This document shows, piece after piece, positions 45,437-55,262 of a stretch of DNA of 64,000 bases. The translations under genes were made by a program, and so were the position numbers. Numbering within the stretch: position 1 is the stretch's first letter; each line of letters begins with the position of its first letter. The notes below the pieces were generated by a model. It was not told the origin of the DNA, searched no databases, and saw nothing but the letters and a program-made list of their open reading frames with translations. Source of the DNA: Novosphingobium sp. IK01 (GTDB lineage Bacteria; Pseudomonadota; Alphaproteobacteria; Sphingomonadales; Sphingomonadaceae); NCBI RefSeq assembly GCF_033242265.1, contig NZ_BTFW01000001.1, forward strand, positions 1,116,001-1,180,000. Reading direction: 5' to 3'.

Positions 45437-45476
45437 CCCCCGGCCATCCGCGCATCAGCAAAGGACGGGCCGGGGG
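45437..45476 (+). other. Intercistronic hairpin between atpA and atpG
   Basis: Arms CCCCCGGCC (45437-45445) and GGCCGGGGG (45468-45476), perfect 9 bp, with a 22-nt loop; it ends about 20 nt before the atpG GTG. It could modulate translation or mRNA stability within the operon rather than end it. Confidence 0.6.
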
Positions 45477-45497
45477 TGATGAAGTGGAGATAGACGA

Positions 45498-46385
45498 GTG
45501 GCCTCGCTCAAGGAACTCAAGCTGCGGATCAACTCGGTCAAATCGACCCAGAAGATCACGAAGGCCAAGCAGATGGTCGCCGCGGCCAAGCTGCGCAAGG
45601 CGCAGGCGGCTGCCGAGGCCGCGCGCCCCTATGCCGGTCGTCTGGCCGATGTCATGGCCAGCCTGGCAAGCAAAGTGCAAGTCGGCGAGGGCAGCCCCAA
45701 GCTGCTCGCGGGAACCGGCAAGGACCAGATTCACCTTCTGGTCGTCGCCAATTCCGACCGCGGCCTGTGCGGCGCGTTCAATGCCAATATCGTCAAGGCC
45801 GCCAAGGCCAAGGCGAACGAACTGATTGCCCAGGGCAAGACCGTTCACTTCTACCTGATCGGCCGCAAGGGTCGTCCGGCCATCCGCCGCGACTTCCCCA
45901 ACGCGATCGTGGGGCACTTCGACACGACCACCGTGCGCGAAGCCGGCTTTGTCGAAGCCGAGAAGATCGCCGGGGAACTGCTCGCCCTCTACGAGGGTGG
46001 CAAGTTCGACGTGGCGCATCTGTTCTTCTCGGAATTCCGCAGCGCCCTGCACCAGATCCCGACCGCGCAGCAGATCATCCCCGTGCCCGCTCCCAAGGCG
46101 GACACCCGGAGCACCGCCAAGGCTGATGGGGCCGTGGTCGATTACGAACCCGACGAGGAAGCGATCCTTGCCGATCTGCTGCCGCGTTACCTGCGCGTGC
46201 AGATCTTCGGCGCGCTGCTCGAAAACATGGCCAGCGAACAGGGCGCCTCGATGACCGCGATGGACAATGCCACGCGCAACGCCGGCGAACTGATCAAGAA
46301 GCTGACCATCCAGTACAACCGCAGCCGCCAGGCCGCGATCACCACCGAACTCGTCGAAATCATCGCCGGCGCCGAAGCGCTTTGA
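45498..46385 (+). CDS. atpG: ATP synthase F1 subunit gamma
   Basis: Central stalk subunit (295 residues) that couples proton-driven rotation to catalysis. The N-terminal helix [20 protein letters not shown] and C-terminal [20 protein letters not shown] are diagnostic. GTG start at 45498, preceded by GTGGAGATAGACGA. It lies between atpA and atpD; an intercistronic hairpin lies just upstream. Confidence 0.97.
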   Translation: MASLKELKLRINSVKSTQKITKAKQMVAAAKLRKAQAAAEAARPYAGRLADVMASLASKVQVGEGSPKLLAGTGKDQIHLLVVANSDRGLCGAFNANIVKAAKAKANELIAQGKTVHFYLIGRKGRPAIRRDFPNAIVGHFDTTTVREAGFVEAEKIAGELLALYEGGKFDVAHLFFSEFRSALHQIPTAQQIIPVPAPKADTRSTAKADGAVVDYEPDEEAILADLLPRYLRVQIFGALLENMASEQGASMTAMDNATRNAGELIKKLTIQYNRSRQAAITTELVEIIAGAEAL

Positions 46386-47867
<1,482 letters not shown>

Positions 47868-47880
47868 TAACAGACACCTT

Positions 47881-47932
47881 GCCCCCCGCCGCCCGGCTCG
47901 CCTCGAAGAGGCCTGTCGAACACGCGGGGGGC
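47881..47932 (+). other. Intercistronic branched hairpin between atpD and atpC
   Basis: Outer arms GCCCCCCGC (47881-47889) and GCGGGGGGC (47924-47932) enclose an inner GCCTC-GAA-GAGGC stem (47900-47912). It ends 16 nt before the atpC ATG, close to its ribosome-binding site (AAAGGGAATA). Confidence 0.6.
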
Positions 47933-47948
47933 CAAAGGGAATAGTGCG

Positions 47949-48203
47949 ATGCTCAACTTCGAACTCGTCACCCCGGCCCGCCTCGTCCGCTCGGAAGCGG
48001 TGTGGCAGGTTGTCGTTCCCGGCACCGAAGGCGAATTCGGTGTGCTGGAAGGCCACGCGCCGTTCATGTCGACGGTGAAGGACGGCACGCTCAAGGTCTA
48101 TCGCACCCAGGGCGGCCAACCGGAAGAAATCCGCGTTCAGGGCGGCTTTGCCGAAGTGAACGACAAGGGCCTCACGGTCCTGGCCGAGCACGTCGAAGGC
48201 TGA
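47949..48203 (+). CDS. atpC: ATP synthase F1 subunit epsilon
   Basis: Short epsilon subunit (84 residues), the beta-sandwich domain only, lacking the C-terminal helical hairpin found in E. coli epsilon. Short forms like this are common in alphaproteobacteria. [21 protein letters not shown] and [18 protein letters not shown] are the family motifs. ATG start at 47949. Last gene of the operon, followed by a strong terminator. Confidence 0.95.
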   Translation: MLNFELVTPARLVRSEAVWQVVVPGTEGEFGVLEGHAPFMSTVKDGTLKVYRTQGGQPEEIRVQGGFAEVNDKGLTVLAEHVEG

Positions 48204-48226
48204 TCCAGCCTTTCTCGTGACGCCTG

Positions 48227-48263
48227 AAAAGGGCCGGTTTCCCGCGCGGAAACCGGCCCTTTT
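48227..48263 (+). terminator. Rho-independent terminator of the atp operon
   Basis: A 16-bp perfect stem (AAAAGGGCCGGTTTCC and its complement) with a CGCGC loop, the 3' arm ending in CCCTTTTC. It marks the end of atpHAGDC. Confidence 0.9.
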
Positions 48264-48448
48264 CACGTCTGCGATCCGCCTCGATCCCATCCGGCACGAG
48301 GCGTGCCCGGCGCCGGGCGGGGCCATGTTGCCCTTGACACGTGAGGATCGCCCCAGGAAAACCCCTTAGGCGTTCCTCGCGGTCCCTTTACCCTTCGGCG
48401 TCATACCCGGTGGGCAGGCACAGCCTGAAACCCTGAAGGAGAAGGCCC

Positions 48449-50437
48449 TTGCGATCATGGTGGCCGGTCCGTTGGTTTGCGGAAATCGGCAGTGATCCGG
48501 CACTGGCCGTGCCCCAGGCGGTCAACCTGCAAAAGCAGGTGCCGCTGCTCTATGGGCTCCTGCTGATCAATTCGCTGGCCGTGGCGATCACCCATCGCGG
48601 GCAGGCGCCGTTCATGCTCACGGTGAGCGTTCCGGCCGTGCTGTTCACGATTTCGGTGGTGCGGATGGTCCACTGGCTGCGCCGGGCACGGCTGGGGCCG
48701 CCCTCGCCCGCGCTGGCACGGCGCCAGTTGCGCACGATCACCGTTCTCGCCGCGCTGATGGCGCTGGCCTATATCCTCTGGTCGCTGGCGCTCGCGCCCT
48801 ATGGCGGCCCCCTCGTGCAGGCCCATGTCGGGCTCTATATCTCGACCACGGTAATCGGTTGCATCTTCTGCCTGCTGATCCTGCCCCAGGCCGCGCTGCT
48901 GGTGGCCCTCACCGTCCTGCCCGCGTTCATCTACATGTGCATCGAACGTCAGGAACTGACGCTGGTGACGATCGGCATCAATGTCGCGCTGGTGCTGGGC
49001 GTGTTGCTGCGCGTGCTTTTCAACACCTTTTCCTATTTTCGCAATCAGGTGCTCTCCGCCACCCTGCTCGCCAGCCAGCATGCCGAATTGCAGCGGCTGA
49101 ATGAGGAAAACCGCCGGCTCGCCCTGACCGACAGCCTGACCGGCCTTCCCAACCGCCGCCAGTTCCACGCCGACCTCGACCGCCTGACCGCACAGGAAGG
49201 TCGGGCGCCCTTTGCCATCGGCGTGCTCGACCTCGACCGTTTCAAGCCGATCAACGATACCTATGGCCATCAGGTCGGCGACCGCCTGCTCACCGCGATT
49301 GCCGCCCGCTTGCGCGCGATGACCGGCCCGCAGATCATGGTCTACCGCCTCGGCGGCGATGAATTCGGCCTGATCGACACCGACCTGCCCTCCTTCGAGA
49401 ATACGTGCGAGCGCCTGCTCCAGCAGGTCAAGGCGCCCTTGCACATCGGCGAAATCGTCCTGCGTGTGGGGGGATCGCTGGGCATCTCGCGCTTTCCCGA
49501 GGCGGGCACTACCGCCACGGATCTTTTCGACCGCGCCGACTATGCGCTCTATCACGCCAAGCACGTCAATGGCGGGGGCATGTGCGTGTTCACCGCCGCG
49601 CTCGAAACTGCCGTTCGGGCCAACCGCGCGATCGAGCGCGCGCTTCAGGCCAGCAGCTTCGAGGACGAACTCTCGATCGTGCTGCAACCCATCATCGCGC
49701 TGGACACCGGCCATCTGGGCGGGGTGGAAGTGCTCGCCCGCTGGACCAATCCGCATCTGGGCGAGATTTCGGCAACCGAATTCATCGCCATCGCCGAGCG
49801 CTCGACCGCGATCCATTCGATCACCCGGACCGTGTTCCGCAAAGGGCTGAAGGCCGCGCAATGCCTGCCCGCCCACGTGGCGCTGTCGTTCAACCTCTCG
49901 GTCTGCGACCTCGGCTCGGCCACGACCCTGGCCTTCATCCGCCGCGAAATCGAACTGGCGGGCATCGCGCCGGGCCGGATCTGGATCGAGGTGACCGAAA
50001 CGGCGGTCATGCGCAATGCCGAGGCCGCCGCAGGTGCGCTCCAGGCCTTTCGCGACATGGGCATACGCATCGCGCTCGACGATTTCGGCACGGGCTATTC
50101 GAGCCTTGGCTATGTCCAGACACTCCCGCTCGACAAAGTGAAGATCGACCGCAGCTTCGTGCGCGCCATCGATGGGGAACGCGGCTGCACGATGACACGC
50201 GCGGTGATCACCTTGTGCCACACCATCGGGCTGGCCTGCGTGGCCGAAGGGGTGGAATCCGCCAGCCAGTGTGCGCTGCTCAGGCAGGCGGGCTGCGAAT
50301 ATGCCCAAGGCTATCTGTTCAGCCATCCCCTTCCGCTCGAAACCCTGCTCGCCCGTTGCACCGACCCCGATGCCGACTGGCGCCCCGCCCTCGGAGAAAT
50401 CACCCCGCAAACCGATCGCGGGGCCGCCGCAGCCTGA
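48449..50437 (+). CDS. Membrane-bound GGDEF-EAL protein (c-di-GMP turnover)
   Basis: Protein of 662 residues. An N-terminal domain of about six transmembrane helices (30-205) is followed by GGDEF (about 230-390) and EAL (about 405-645) domains. The cyclase site GGDEF (about 302-306) is intact, and FAIGVLDLDRFKPINDTYGH is conserved. The phosphodiesterase part has EVL instead of EAL (GGVEVLARW) but keeps DDFGTGYSSL and KIDRSFV, so it may be active. It would make or break cyclic di-GMP in response to a membrane signal. The TTG start at 48449 follows AAGGAGAAGGCCC at good spacing. Confidence 0.9.
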   Translation: MRSWWPVRWFAEIGSDPALAVPQAVNLQKQVPLLYGLLLINSLAVAITHRGQAPFMLTVSVPAVLFTISVVRMVHWLRRARLGPPSPALARRQLRTITVLAALMALAYILWSLALAPYGGPLVQAHVGLYISTTVIGCIFCLLILPQAALLVALTVLPAFIYMCIERQELTLVTIGINVALVLGVLLRVLFNTFSYFRNQVLSATLLASQHAELQRLNEENRRLALTDSLTGLPNRRQFHADLDRLTAQEGRAPFAIGVLDLDRFKPINDTYGHQVGDRLLTAIAARLRAMTGPQIMVYRLGGDEFGLIDTDLPSFENTCERLLQQVKAPLHIGEIVLRVGGSLGISRFPEAGTTATDLFDRADYALYHAKHVNGGGMCVFTAALETAVRANRAIERALQASSFEDELSIVLQPIIALDTGHLGGVEVLARWTNPHLGEISATEFIAIAERSTAIHSITRTVFRKGLKAAQCLPAHVALSFNLSVCDLGSATTLAFIRREIELAGIAPGRIWIEVTETAVMRNAEAAAGALQAFRDMGIRIALDDFGTGYSSLGYVQTLPLDKVKIDRSFVRAIDGERGCTMTRAVITLCHTIGLACVAEGVESASQCALLRQAGCEYAQGYLFSHPLPLETLLARCTDPDADWRPALGEITPQTDRGAAAA

Positions 50438-50701
50438 CCGATCCGGCACCACCGGACGGAAAAGGCCCGACGGTTGCCGGATATGGCCGGGCTTGCTAAC
50501 ATGAGGGCATTCGTATGGACCCGGTGAAATTCCGGGTGGCTATTCCGGCCGCCGATCCGCCGGACAACGCAATTCGCATATTATGGCCGCGTGACAGGCC
50601 CCATGGCTGTTCCATGGCCTCCGTGGGCCGCTGGCTGGTCGCGCCGCCGGGCTTCATGCCACTGGCGCACGCAATGCGATTTTCGTGGACTTTCCCGTTT
50701 C

Positions 50702-52183
50702 ATGGCTTCGACCTTTCTTGATCACTATCGCGCCGAATGGTTCGACGGGGTTGCCGCCGCGCGGCGCGACATCCTGGCCGGGCTGGTCGCCACTTTCGCG
50801 CTCATTCCCGAAGTGATCGCCTTTTCCTTCGTGGCCGGGGTCGACCCGCAGGTCGGCCTGTTTGCCTCGTTCGTGATCGGCATTGTCATTGCGATCTTCG
50901 GTGGGCGCCCGGCGATGATCTCGGGCGCGGCGGGCTCGGTGGCGCTGGTGGTGGGCGTGCTGGTCAAGGCCCACGGCCTGCCCTATCTTCTGGCCGCGAG
51001 CGTGCTGGGCGGGCTGCTCCAGATCGTGTTCGGGCTGCTGCGGCTCGACGTGCTCTTGCGCTTCGTTTCACGCTCTGTCCGCACGGGCTTCGTCAATGCG
51101 CTGGCGATCCTCATCTTTTCGGCACAAGTCCCGCAATTGCTGGGGGTCAGCTGGCACACGTATGCGCTCGTCGCGCTGGGGCTGGCGATCATCTACCTGC
51201 TGCCGCGCCTGACCCAGGCGGTGCCCTCGCCGCTGATCTGCATCCTCGTCCTGACCGGGATCACCATGGCCGTGCCCATGCCCGTGCGCACGATTGCCGA
51301 TCTGGGCCAGTTGCCTGCGGGCCTGCCCGCCTTCGCCCTGCCGCACGTGCCGTGGACGTTCGAAACGCTGGTCGTGGTCGCGCCCTATGCGCTGGCGATT
51401 GCCGCCGTGGGCCTGCTCGAATCGCTGATGACCGCCGCGGTCGTCGACGACCTGACCGAGACCACCAGTTCCAAGGCCCGTGAATGCACCGGCCTTGGCC
51501 TTGCCAACATGGCCGCCGGGCTCTTTGGCGGGATCGCCGGGTGCGGCATGATCGGCCAGACGGTGGGCAATGTGCGCTATGGCGGGCGCGGACGCCTCTC
51601 GACGCTGATGGCCGGGGTGTTCCTGCTGGTCGTGCTGGTGCCGCTGCGCCCGTGGGTCGCGCAAGTGCCCGTGGCCGCGCTGGTGGCGATCATGATCATG
51701 GTTTCGGCCAGCACGTTCGCGTGGGGCTCGCTGCGCGATCTGGGCCGCCATCCCAAAGTCTCGGGCGTGGTCATGCTGGCGACCGTCGCGGTGACTGTCG
51801 CCACCCACGATCTGGCCGCCGGGGTCATCGTGGGGGTCATGCTCAGCGGGGTGTTCTTCGCCTTCAAGGTCACGCGCATGATGCATGTGACGGTCACCTA
51901 CGACAAGGCGAACGACACCCGCGTCTATACCGTGGCGGGGCAGGTCTTCTTTGCCAGTGCCGGAATCTTTGCCGACAGCTTCGACTTGCGCGAGACGGCC
52001 AAATCGGTGCGGATCGACCTTGCGGCGGCGCATTTGTGGGACGTGACCGCCGTGGGCGCGCTCGACGAAGTGGTCGCCCGCCTGCACCGCCATGGCACCC
52101 ATGTCGAACTCGTCGGCCTCAACCAGGCGAGCGCGGTTCTGGTCGATGCCCATGCCCCGCAGGCGCGCGAAGCGGCAACCTGA
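50702..52183 (+). CDS. SulP-family anion transporter with STAS domain
   Basis: Inner-membrane transporter of 493 residues with about ten hydrophobic segments (about 25-390) and a C-terminal STAS domain (about 405-480). FALIPEVIAFSFVAGVDPQ and the early GAAGSVALVVGVLV stretch are typical. Related SulP/BicA proteins move sulfate, bicarbonate or dicarboxylates; no adjacent carbonic anhydrase or sulfate assimilation gene indicates which. The ATG at 50702 (MASTFLDHYR) is chosen on hydrophobicity and family start. It is convergent with the AraC regulator, the two stops abutting. Confidence 0.9.
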   Translation: MASTFLDHYRAEWFDGVAAARRDILAGLVATFALIPEVIAFSFVAGVDPQVGLFASFVIGIVIAIFGGRPAMISGAAGSVALVVGVLVKAHGLPYLLAASVLGGLLQIVFGLLRLDVLLRFVSRSVRTGFVNALAILIFSAQVPQLLGVSWHTYALVALGLAIIYLLPRLTQAVPSPLICILVLTGITMAVPMPVRTIADLGQLPAGLPAFALPHVPWTFETLVVVAPYALAIAAVGLLESLMTAAVVDDLTETTSSKARECTGLGLANMAAGLFGGIAGCGMIGQTVGNVRYGGRGRLSTLMAGVFLLVVLVPLRPWVAQVPVAALVAIMIMVSASTFAWGSLRDLGRHPKVSGVVMLATVAVTVATHDLAAGVIVGVMLSGVFFAFKVTRMMHVTVTYDKANDTRVYTVAGQVFFASAGIFADSFDLRETAKSVRIDLAAAHLWDVTAVGALDEVVARLHRHGTHVELVGLNQASAVLVDAHAPQAREAAT

Positions 52184-53056
52184 TCACCGGACTCCGCCCG
52201 ATGCGCGCTCCTGCGCCGGGCGCCGTCCGGTGAGGCGAAGATAGAACCGCGAGAAGTAGGACGGGTCGTCAAAGCCCAGTTCGGCGGCCACTTGCGCGGC
52301 GGTGGCATTGGTATAGCGCAAGAGCCGCCGTGCCTCGCTCACGAGGCGGCGGTGGACCACATCCATCGGCGTACACCCCAGCCGCGCGGCGGTCAGGCGC
52401 GAGAGCGTGCGCGGGGTCATGCCCAACGCGGCGGCATAGAAAGCCAGATCGCGGTGGCTGCGGAAATGAACCTCGACCAGCCCGGCGAAACGGTCGATCC
52501 GGGGATCGGGCGCAGGCCCCCGTTCGGAAGTCTCCTGCACGATGCAGCGCGCCAGCGCCTCGGCCAGGGCCAGTACGAGCGGGTCGCTCCAGCCGTGATC
52601 GGCGCGGGCCGCAACCTGCAAGGCCAGCATCTCTCCGGCCAGCCATGCGGCACGCCGTGCCGGTTCAGGCGCGAGCGGCGCGGCCTGTCCGCGCGTCAGC
52701 ACGCGATGGAGGCCATCGCCTTCCCCCCGCCCTCGCCCCCGTCCCGCAAAATCGGCGCCGAGCGTGACGACATGGCCTTCCACGTCGGCGGCAAAGACGA
52801 AGCCGTGGACGATGCCGGGCGGAACGACGACCGCCAGCGGCCCTTCCAGCGCCTGCACGGCCCCGTCGAACGAGATCCGCACCTGTCCCCGATGCACCAG
52901 CAGCATCTGGACGAAATCGGCATGGCGATGGGGCTTGATCTCCCAGTCGTTGAGCGAGGAGCGCGCGGCAATCGTCTCGATATGGGCAAAACCGCTGTCG
53001 ATGGCGGGTTCGCGCTCGCCATAGAGGGTATAGCTGGGAATGGCAGGGCGGACCAT
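52184..53056 (-). CDS. AraC-family regulator, probably controlling pobA
   Basis: Transcription factor of 290 residues: an N-terminal cupin-like sensor region (HRHADFVQMLLVHRGQVRIS) and a C-terminal double helix-turn-helix with LAFYAAALGMTPRTLSRL and AAQVAAELGFDDPSYFSRFY. It is divergent from pobA across 160 bp. AraC-type PobR proteins that respond to 4-hydroxybenzoate are known in other proteobacteria, so PobR is the likely role, inferred from position. An inverted repeat in the shared promoter region is a candidate operator. Confidence 0.85.
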   Translation of the reverse strand: MVRPAIPSYTLYGEREPAIDSGFAHIETIAARSSLNDWEIKPHRHADFVQMLLVHRGQVRISFDGAVQALEGPLAVVVPPGIVHGFVFAADVEGHVVTLGADFAGRGRGRGEGDGLHRVLTRGQAAPLAPEPARRAAWLAGEMLALQVAARADHGWSDPLVLALAEALARCIVQETSERGPAPDPRIDRFAGLVEVHFRSHRDLAFYAAALGMTPRTLSRLTAARLGCTPMDVVHRRLVSEARRLLRYTNATAAQVAAELGFDDPSYFSRFYLRLTGRRPAQERASGGVR

Positions 53057-53095
53057 CGATCTGTCCTCAAAGTACCAGCAAATGTCGCCTCCATG

Positions 53096-53112
53096 CCTTC
53101 CCGTATGGAAGG
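53096..53112. promoter_or_regulatory. Inverted repeat between araC-type regulator and pobA
   Basis: CCTTCC-CGTAT-GGAAGG, perfect 6-bp arms, in the divergent promoter region, 105 bp upstream of pobA. A possible operator; no further support. Confidence 0.4.
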
Positions 53113-53216
53113 GCCGCTGTCAAGTTTCGGGCATGAGCCCGCCAGAGCGGACAAGGCCCGGACACGACGCGCCTTTCCCTCGAAAAAATGCGGGTCGAAC
53201 GGGAGAGACGAACCTC

Positions 53217-54386
53217 ATGAAAACCCAGGTTGCAATCGTTGGCGCGGGGCCCGCCGGGCTTCTGCTGGGCCATCTGCTGAAGGTCGAAGGCATCGACTGC
53301 GTGATCGTCGAACGGCAAAGCGGCGACTATGTGCTCAGCCGCATCCGCGCCGGGGTGCTGGAGGCGATCACCGTCGAGCTGATGGAGCGCCTCGGCCTCG
53401 ACGCGCGGCTCAGGGCCGAGGGCCTTGTCGAGGAAGGCTTCAACCTGGCCGATGGCGAGCGGCTGATCCGCATCGATGTCGCCAATCTCACCGGCCAGAC
53501 AGTCACCGTCTATGGCCAGACCGAAGTGACCCGCGACCTGATGGACGCCGCCCCCGAACGGGGCCTGCCGATCTTCTACGAGGCCGCCGATGTCGCGCTC
53601 CACGCCATAGAAAGCGATGCGCCATGGCTCTCGTTCACCCACGAAGGCCGGGCCCGGCGCCTCGACGCACGCTTCATCGTGGGCTGTGACGGCTTCCACG
53701 GCCCCTCGCGCCGGGCCATTCCCGCCTCGGTCGGGCGCGTGTTCGAGCGGGTCTATCCGTTCGGCTGGCTGGGCATCCTCGCCGATGTCCCGCCGTGCAA
53801 CGACGAACTGATCTATGCCAACCACGCGCGCGGCTTTGCCCTCGCCTCGATGCGCAGCGCCGCGCGCAGCCGCTATTACATCGACGTGCCGCTGACCGAA
53901 CGGGTCGAGGACTGGGACGACGAACGGCTGTGGGACGAACTGGGCATCCGCCTTGGCCCCGAGGCCGCCGCGCGGATCACGCGGGGGCCTGCCATCGAGA
54001 AGTCGATCGCGCCCTTGCGCTCATTCGTGTTCGAACCGATGCGCCATGGCAGCCTGCTGCTCTGTGGCGACGCGGCCCATATCGTGCCGCCGACCGGGGC
54101 CAAGGGGCTCAATCTGGCCGCCAGCGACGTGCATTATGCGGCGCAGGCTCTCTGCGCGTTCTTCAAAACCCATGATGCCGATGCCATTGCCGGGTATTCG
54201 GCCAAAGCCCTGGCGCGGGTGTGGAAGTCGGAACGGTTCAGCTGGTCGCTCACCAAGCTCATGCACCGCTTTCCCGATGATGGCCCGTTCGAGCGGGCGA
54301 TGCAGGTCGCCGAACTCGACTATATCGCCGGCAGCCGGGCGGCGCAGACCAGCATTGCGGAGAACTATGTGGGCCTGCCGGTTTGA
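53217..54386 (+). CDS. pobA: 4-Hydroxybenzoate 3-monooxygenase
   Basis: FAD- and NADPH-dependent hydroxylase (389 residues) that converts 4-hydroxybenzoate to protocatechuate. FAD-binding VAIVGAGPAGLLLGHLL at the N-terminus, RIRAGVLE, and the second FAD motif LLCGDAAHIVPPTGAKGLN are as in Pseudomonas PobA; ENYVGLP closes the protein. The ATG at 53217 follows GGGAGAGACG. The window-edge hydroxycinnamoyl-CoA hydratase-lyase feeds the same pathway through 4-hydroxybenzaldehyde. Ring-cleavage genes are not in the window. Confidence 0.95.
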   Translation: MKTQVAIVGAGPAGLLLGHLLKVEGIDCVIVERQSGDYVLSRIRAGVLEAITVELMERLGLDARLRAEGLVEEGFNLADGERLIRIDVANLTGQTVTVYGQTEVTRDLMDAAPERGLPIFYEAADVALHAIESDAPWLSFTHEGRARRLDARFIVGCDGFHGPSRRAIPASVGRVFERVYPFGWLGILADVPPCNDELIYANHARGFALASMRSAARSRYYIDVPLTERVEDWDDERLWDELGIRLGPEAAARITRGPAIEKSIAPLRSFVFEPMRHGSLLLCGDAAHIVPPTGAKGLNLAASDVHYAAQALCAFFKTHDADAIAGYSAKALARVWKSERFSWSLTKLMHRFPDDGPFERAMQVAELDYIAGSRAAQTSIAENYVGLPV

Positions 54387-54527
54387 TCGGGCGGACAGCG
54401 CGGGGGCCCGGACCGGGTCCGGGGCCCTGCGCCACGCCTGCTCCAAGTCGGTGAAACAGCGGGACAAGACGCCCGATTGCCGCTCACGACACGAAGTTTC
54501 CCGTCAATGTGACAAATACCCTCCAAC

Positions 54528-54545
54528 CGTCACAGGCCCGTCACA
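54528..54545 (+). promoter_or_regulatory. 11-nt-spaced direct repeat upstream of the response regulator gene
   Basis: CGTCACA occurs at 54528 and again at 54539, an exact 11-nt period, as in binding sites of OmpR/PhoB-type regulators. The second copy ends 45 bp before the response regulator ATG. Could be an autoregulatory site; this is inference. Confidence 0.5.
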
Positions 54546-54590
54546 AACTGCCGACACAAGGCGCGCAAGTGTTCATCCCGCGGGCAAACC

Positions 54591-55262
54591 ATGCGCCAGA
54601 TCGATATTCTTCTGACCAATCCGCTTGAGGGCGGACATGACAGTTTCGCCCATGGCGACCTGAAAGTGGTGTTCCATCCCTGGCGCTGGAACGGGCCGCT
54701 GCCGCTGCTCGACGGGCGCCCCTGGGCCTTTGTCGACTGGCTGCTGCCCGAGCTTTCGGGGCTGGAACTGTGCCGCCGCCTTCGCTGCGACCTCCAGACC
54801 GAGCAGGCCCATGTGACGATGATCCTCGAAGAGGACGATGCCGAAGCCAAGCGCCGGGCCATGCGCGCAGGCGCCGACGACTATATCGTCGGGCCGATCG
54901 ACCGGGGCACCGTGCTCGACCGCGTGCTCTCGGTGCAATTGCCCGAGCGCGAGATCGTCGCGCGCACGCTGCGGCTCGGCGATCTCAGCCTCGACCTGAC
55001 GGCGCTTCAGGCGCGCTGGAAGGACAAGGCCATTGCCCTGATGCCCAACGAACTGCGGCTGTTGCGCTATCTGATGGAACAGCCCGGACAGGTCTTCTCG
55101 CGCGCGCAACTGATCGCCGCGCTCGGCAAGCAGACCCAGCCGATCGACGAGCGCACCGTCGATGCCTGGGTCAGCCGGCTGCGCCGCGCGCTGCGCGAGG
55201 TGGGCGCGGGCTATCCGCTGCGCACGGTCCGCGCGCTCGGCTATGTGCTCGACAAACCCTGA
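54591..55262 (+). CDS. Atypical OmpR-family response regulator
   Basis: Protein of 223 residues with a receiver-like domain (about 1-118) and a C-terminal winged helix (about 125-222; NELRLLRYLMEQPGQVFSRAQL, RTVDAWVSRLRRAL). The receiver keeps a possible phospho-acceptor Asp in AFVDWLLPELSG but lacks the usual acidic pair at the N-terminus (ILLTNPLEGG) and the conserved Lys-Pro near the end (DDYIVGPID). Signalling by phosphorylation may be lost or altered. No sensor kinase is adjacent. It is convergent with the lactate dehydrogenase gene, with no gap. Confidence 0.88.
   Translation: MRQIDILLTNPLEGGHDSFAHGDLKVVFHPWRWNGPLPLLDGRPWAFVDWLLPELSGLELCRRLRCDLQTEQAHVTMILEEDDAEAKRRAMRAGADDYIVGPIDRGTVLDRVLSVQLPEREIVARTLRLGDLSLDLTALQARWKDKAIALMPNELRLLRYLMEQPGQVFSRAQLIAALGKQTQPIDERTVDAWVSRLRRALREVGAGYPLRTVRALGYVLDKP

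Noticed and set aside
48449-50437. Inactive phosphodiesterase because EAL reads EVL
   Set aside because: EVL variants with the other metal and catalytic motifs present (DDFGTGYSSL and others) can be active, so inactivity cannot be claimed.
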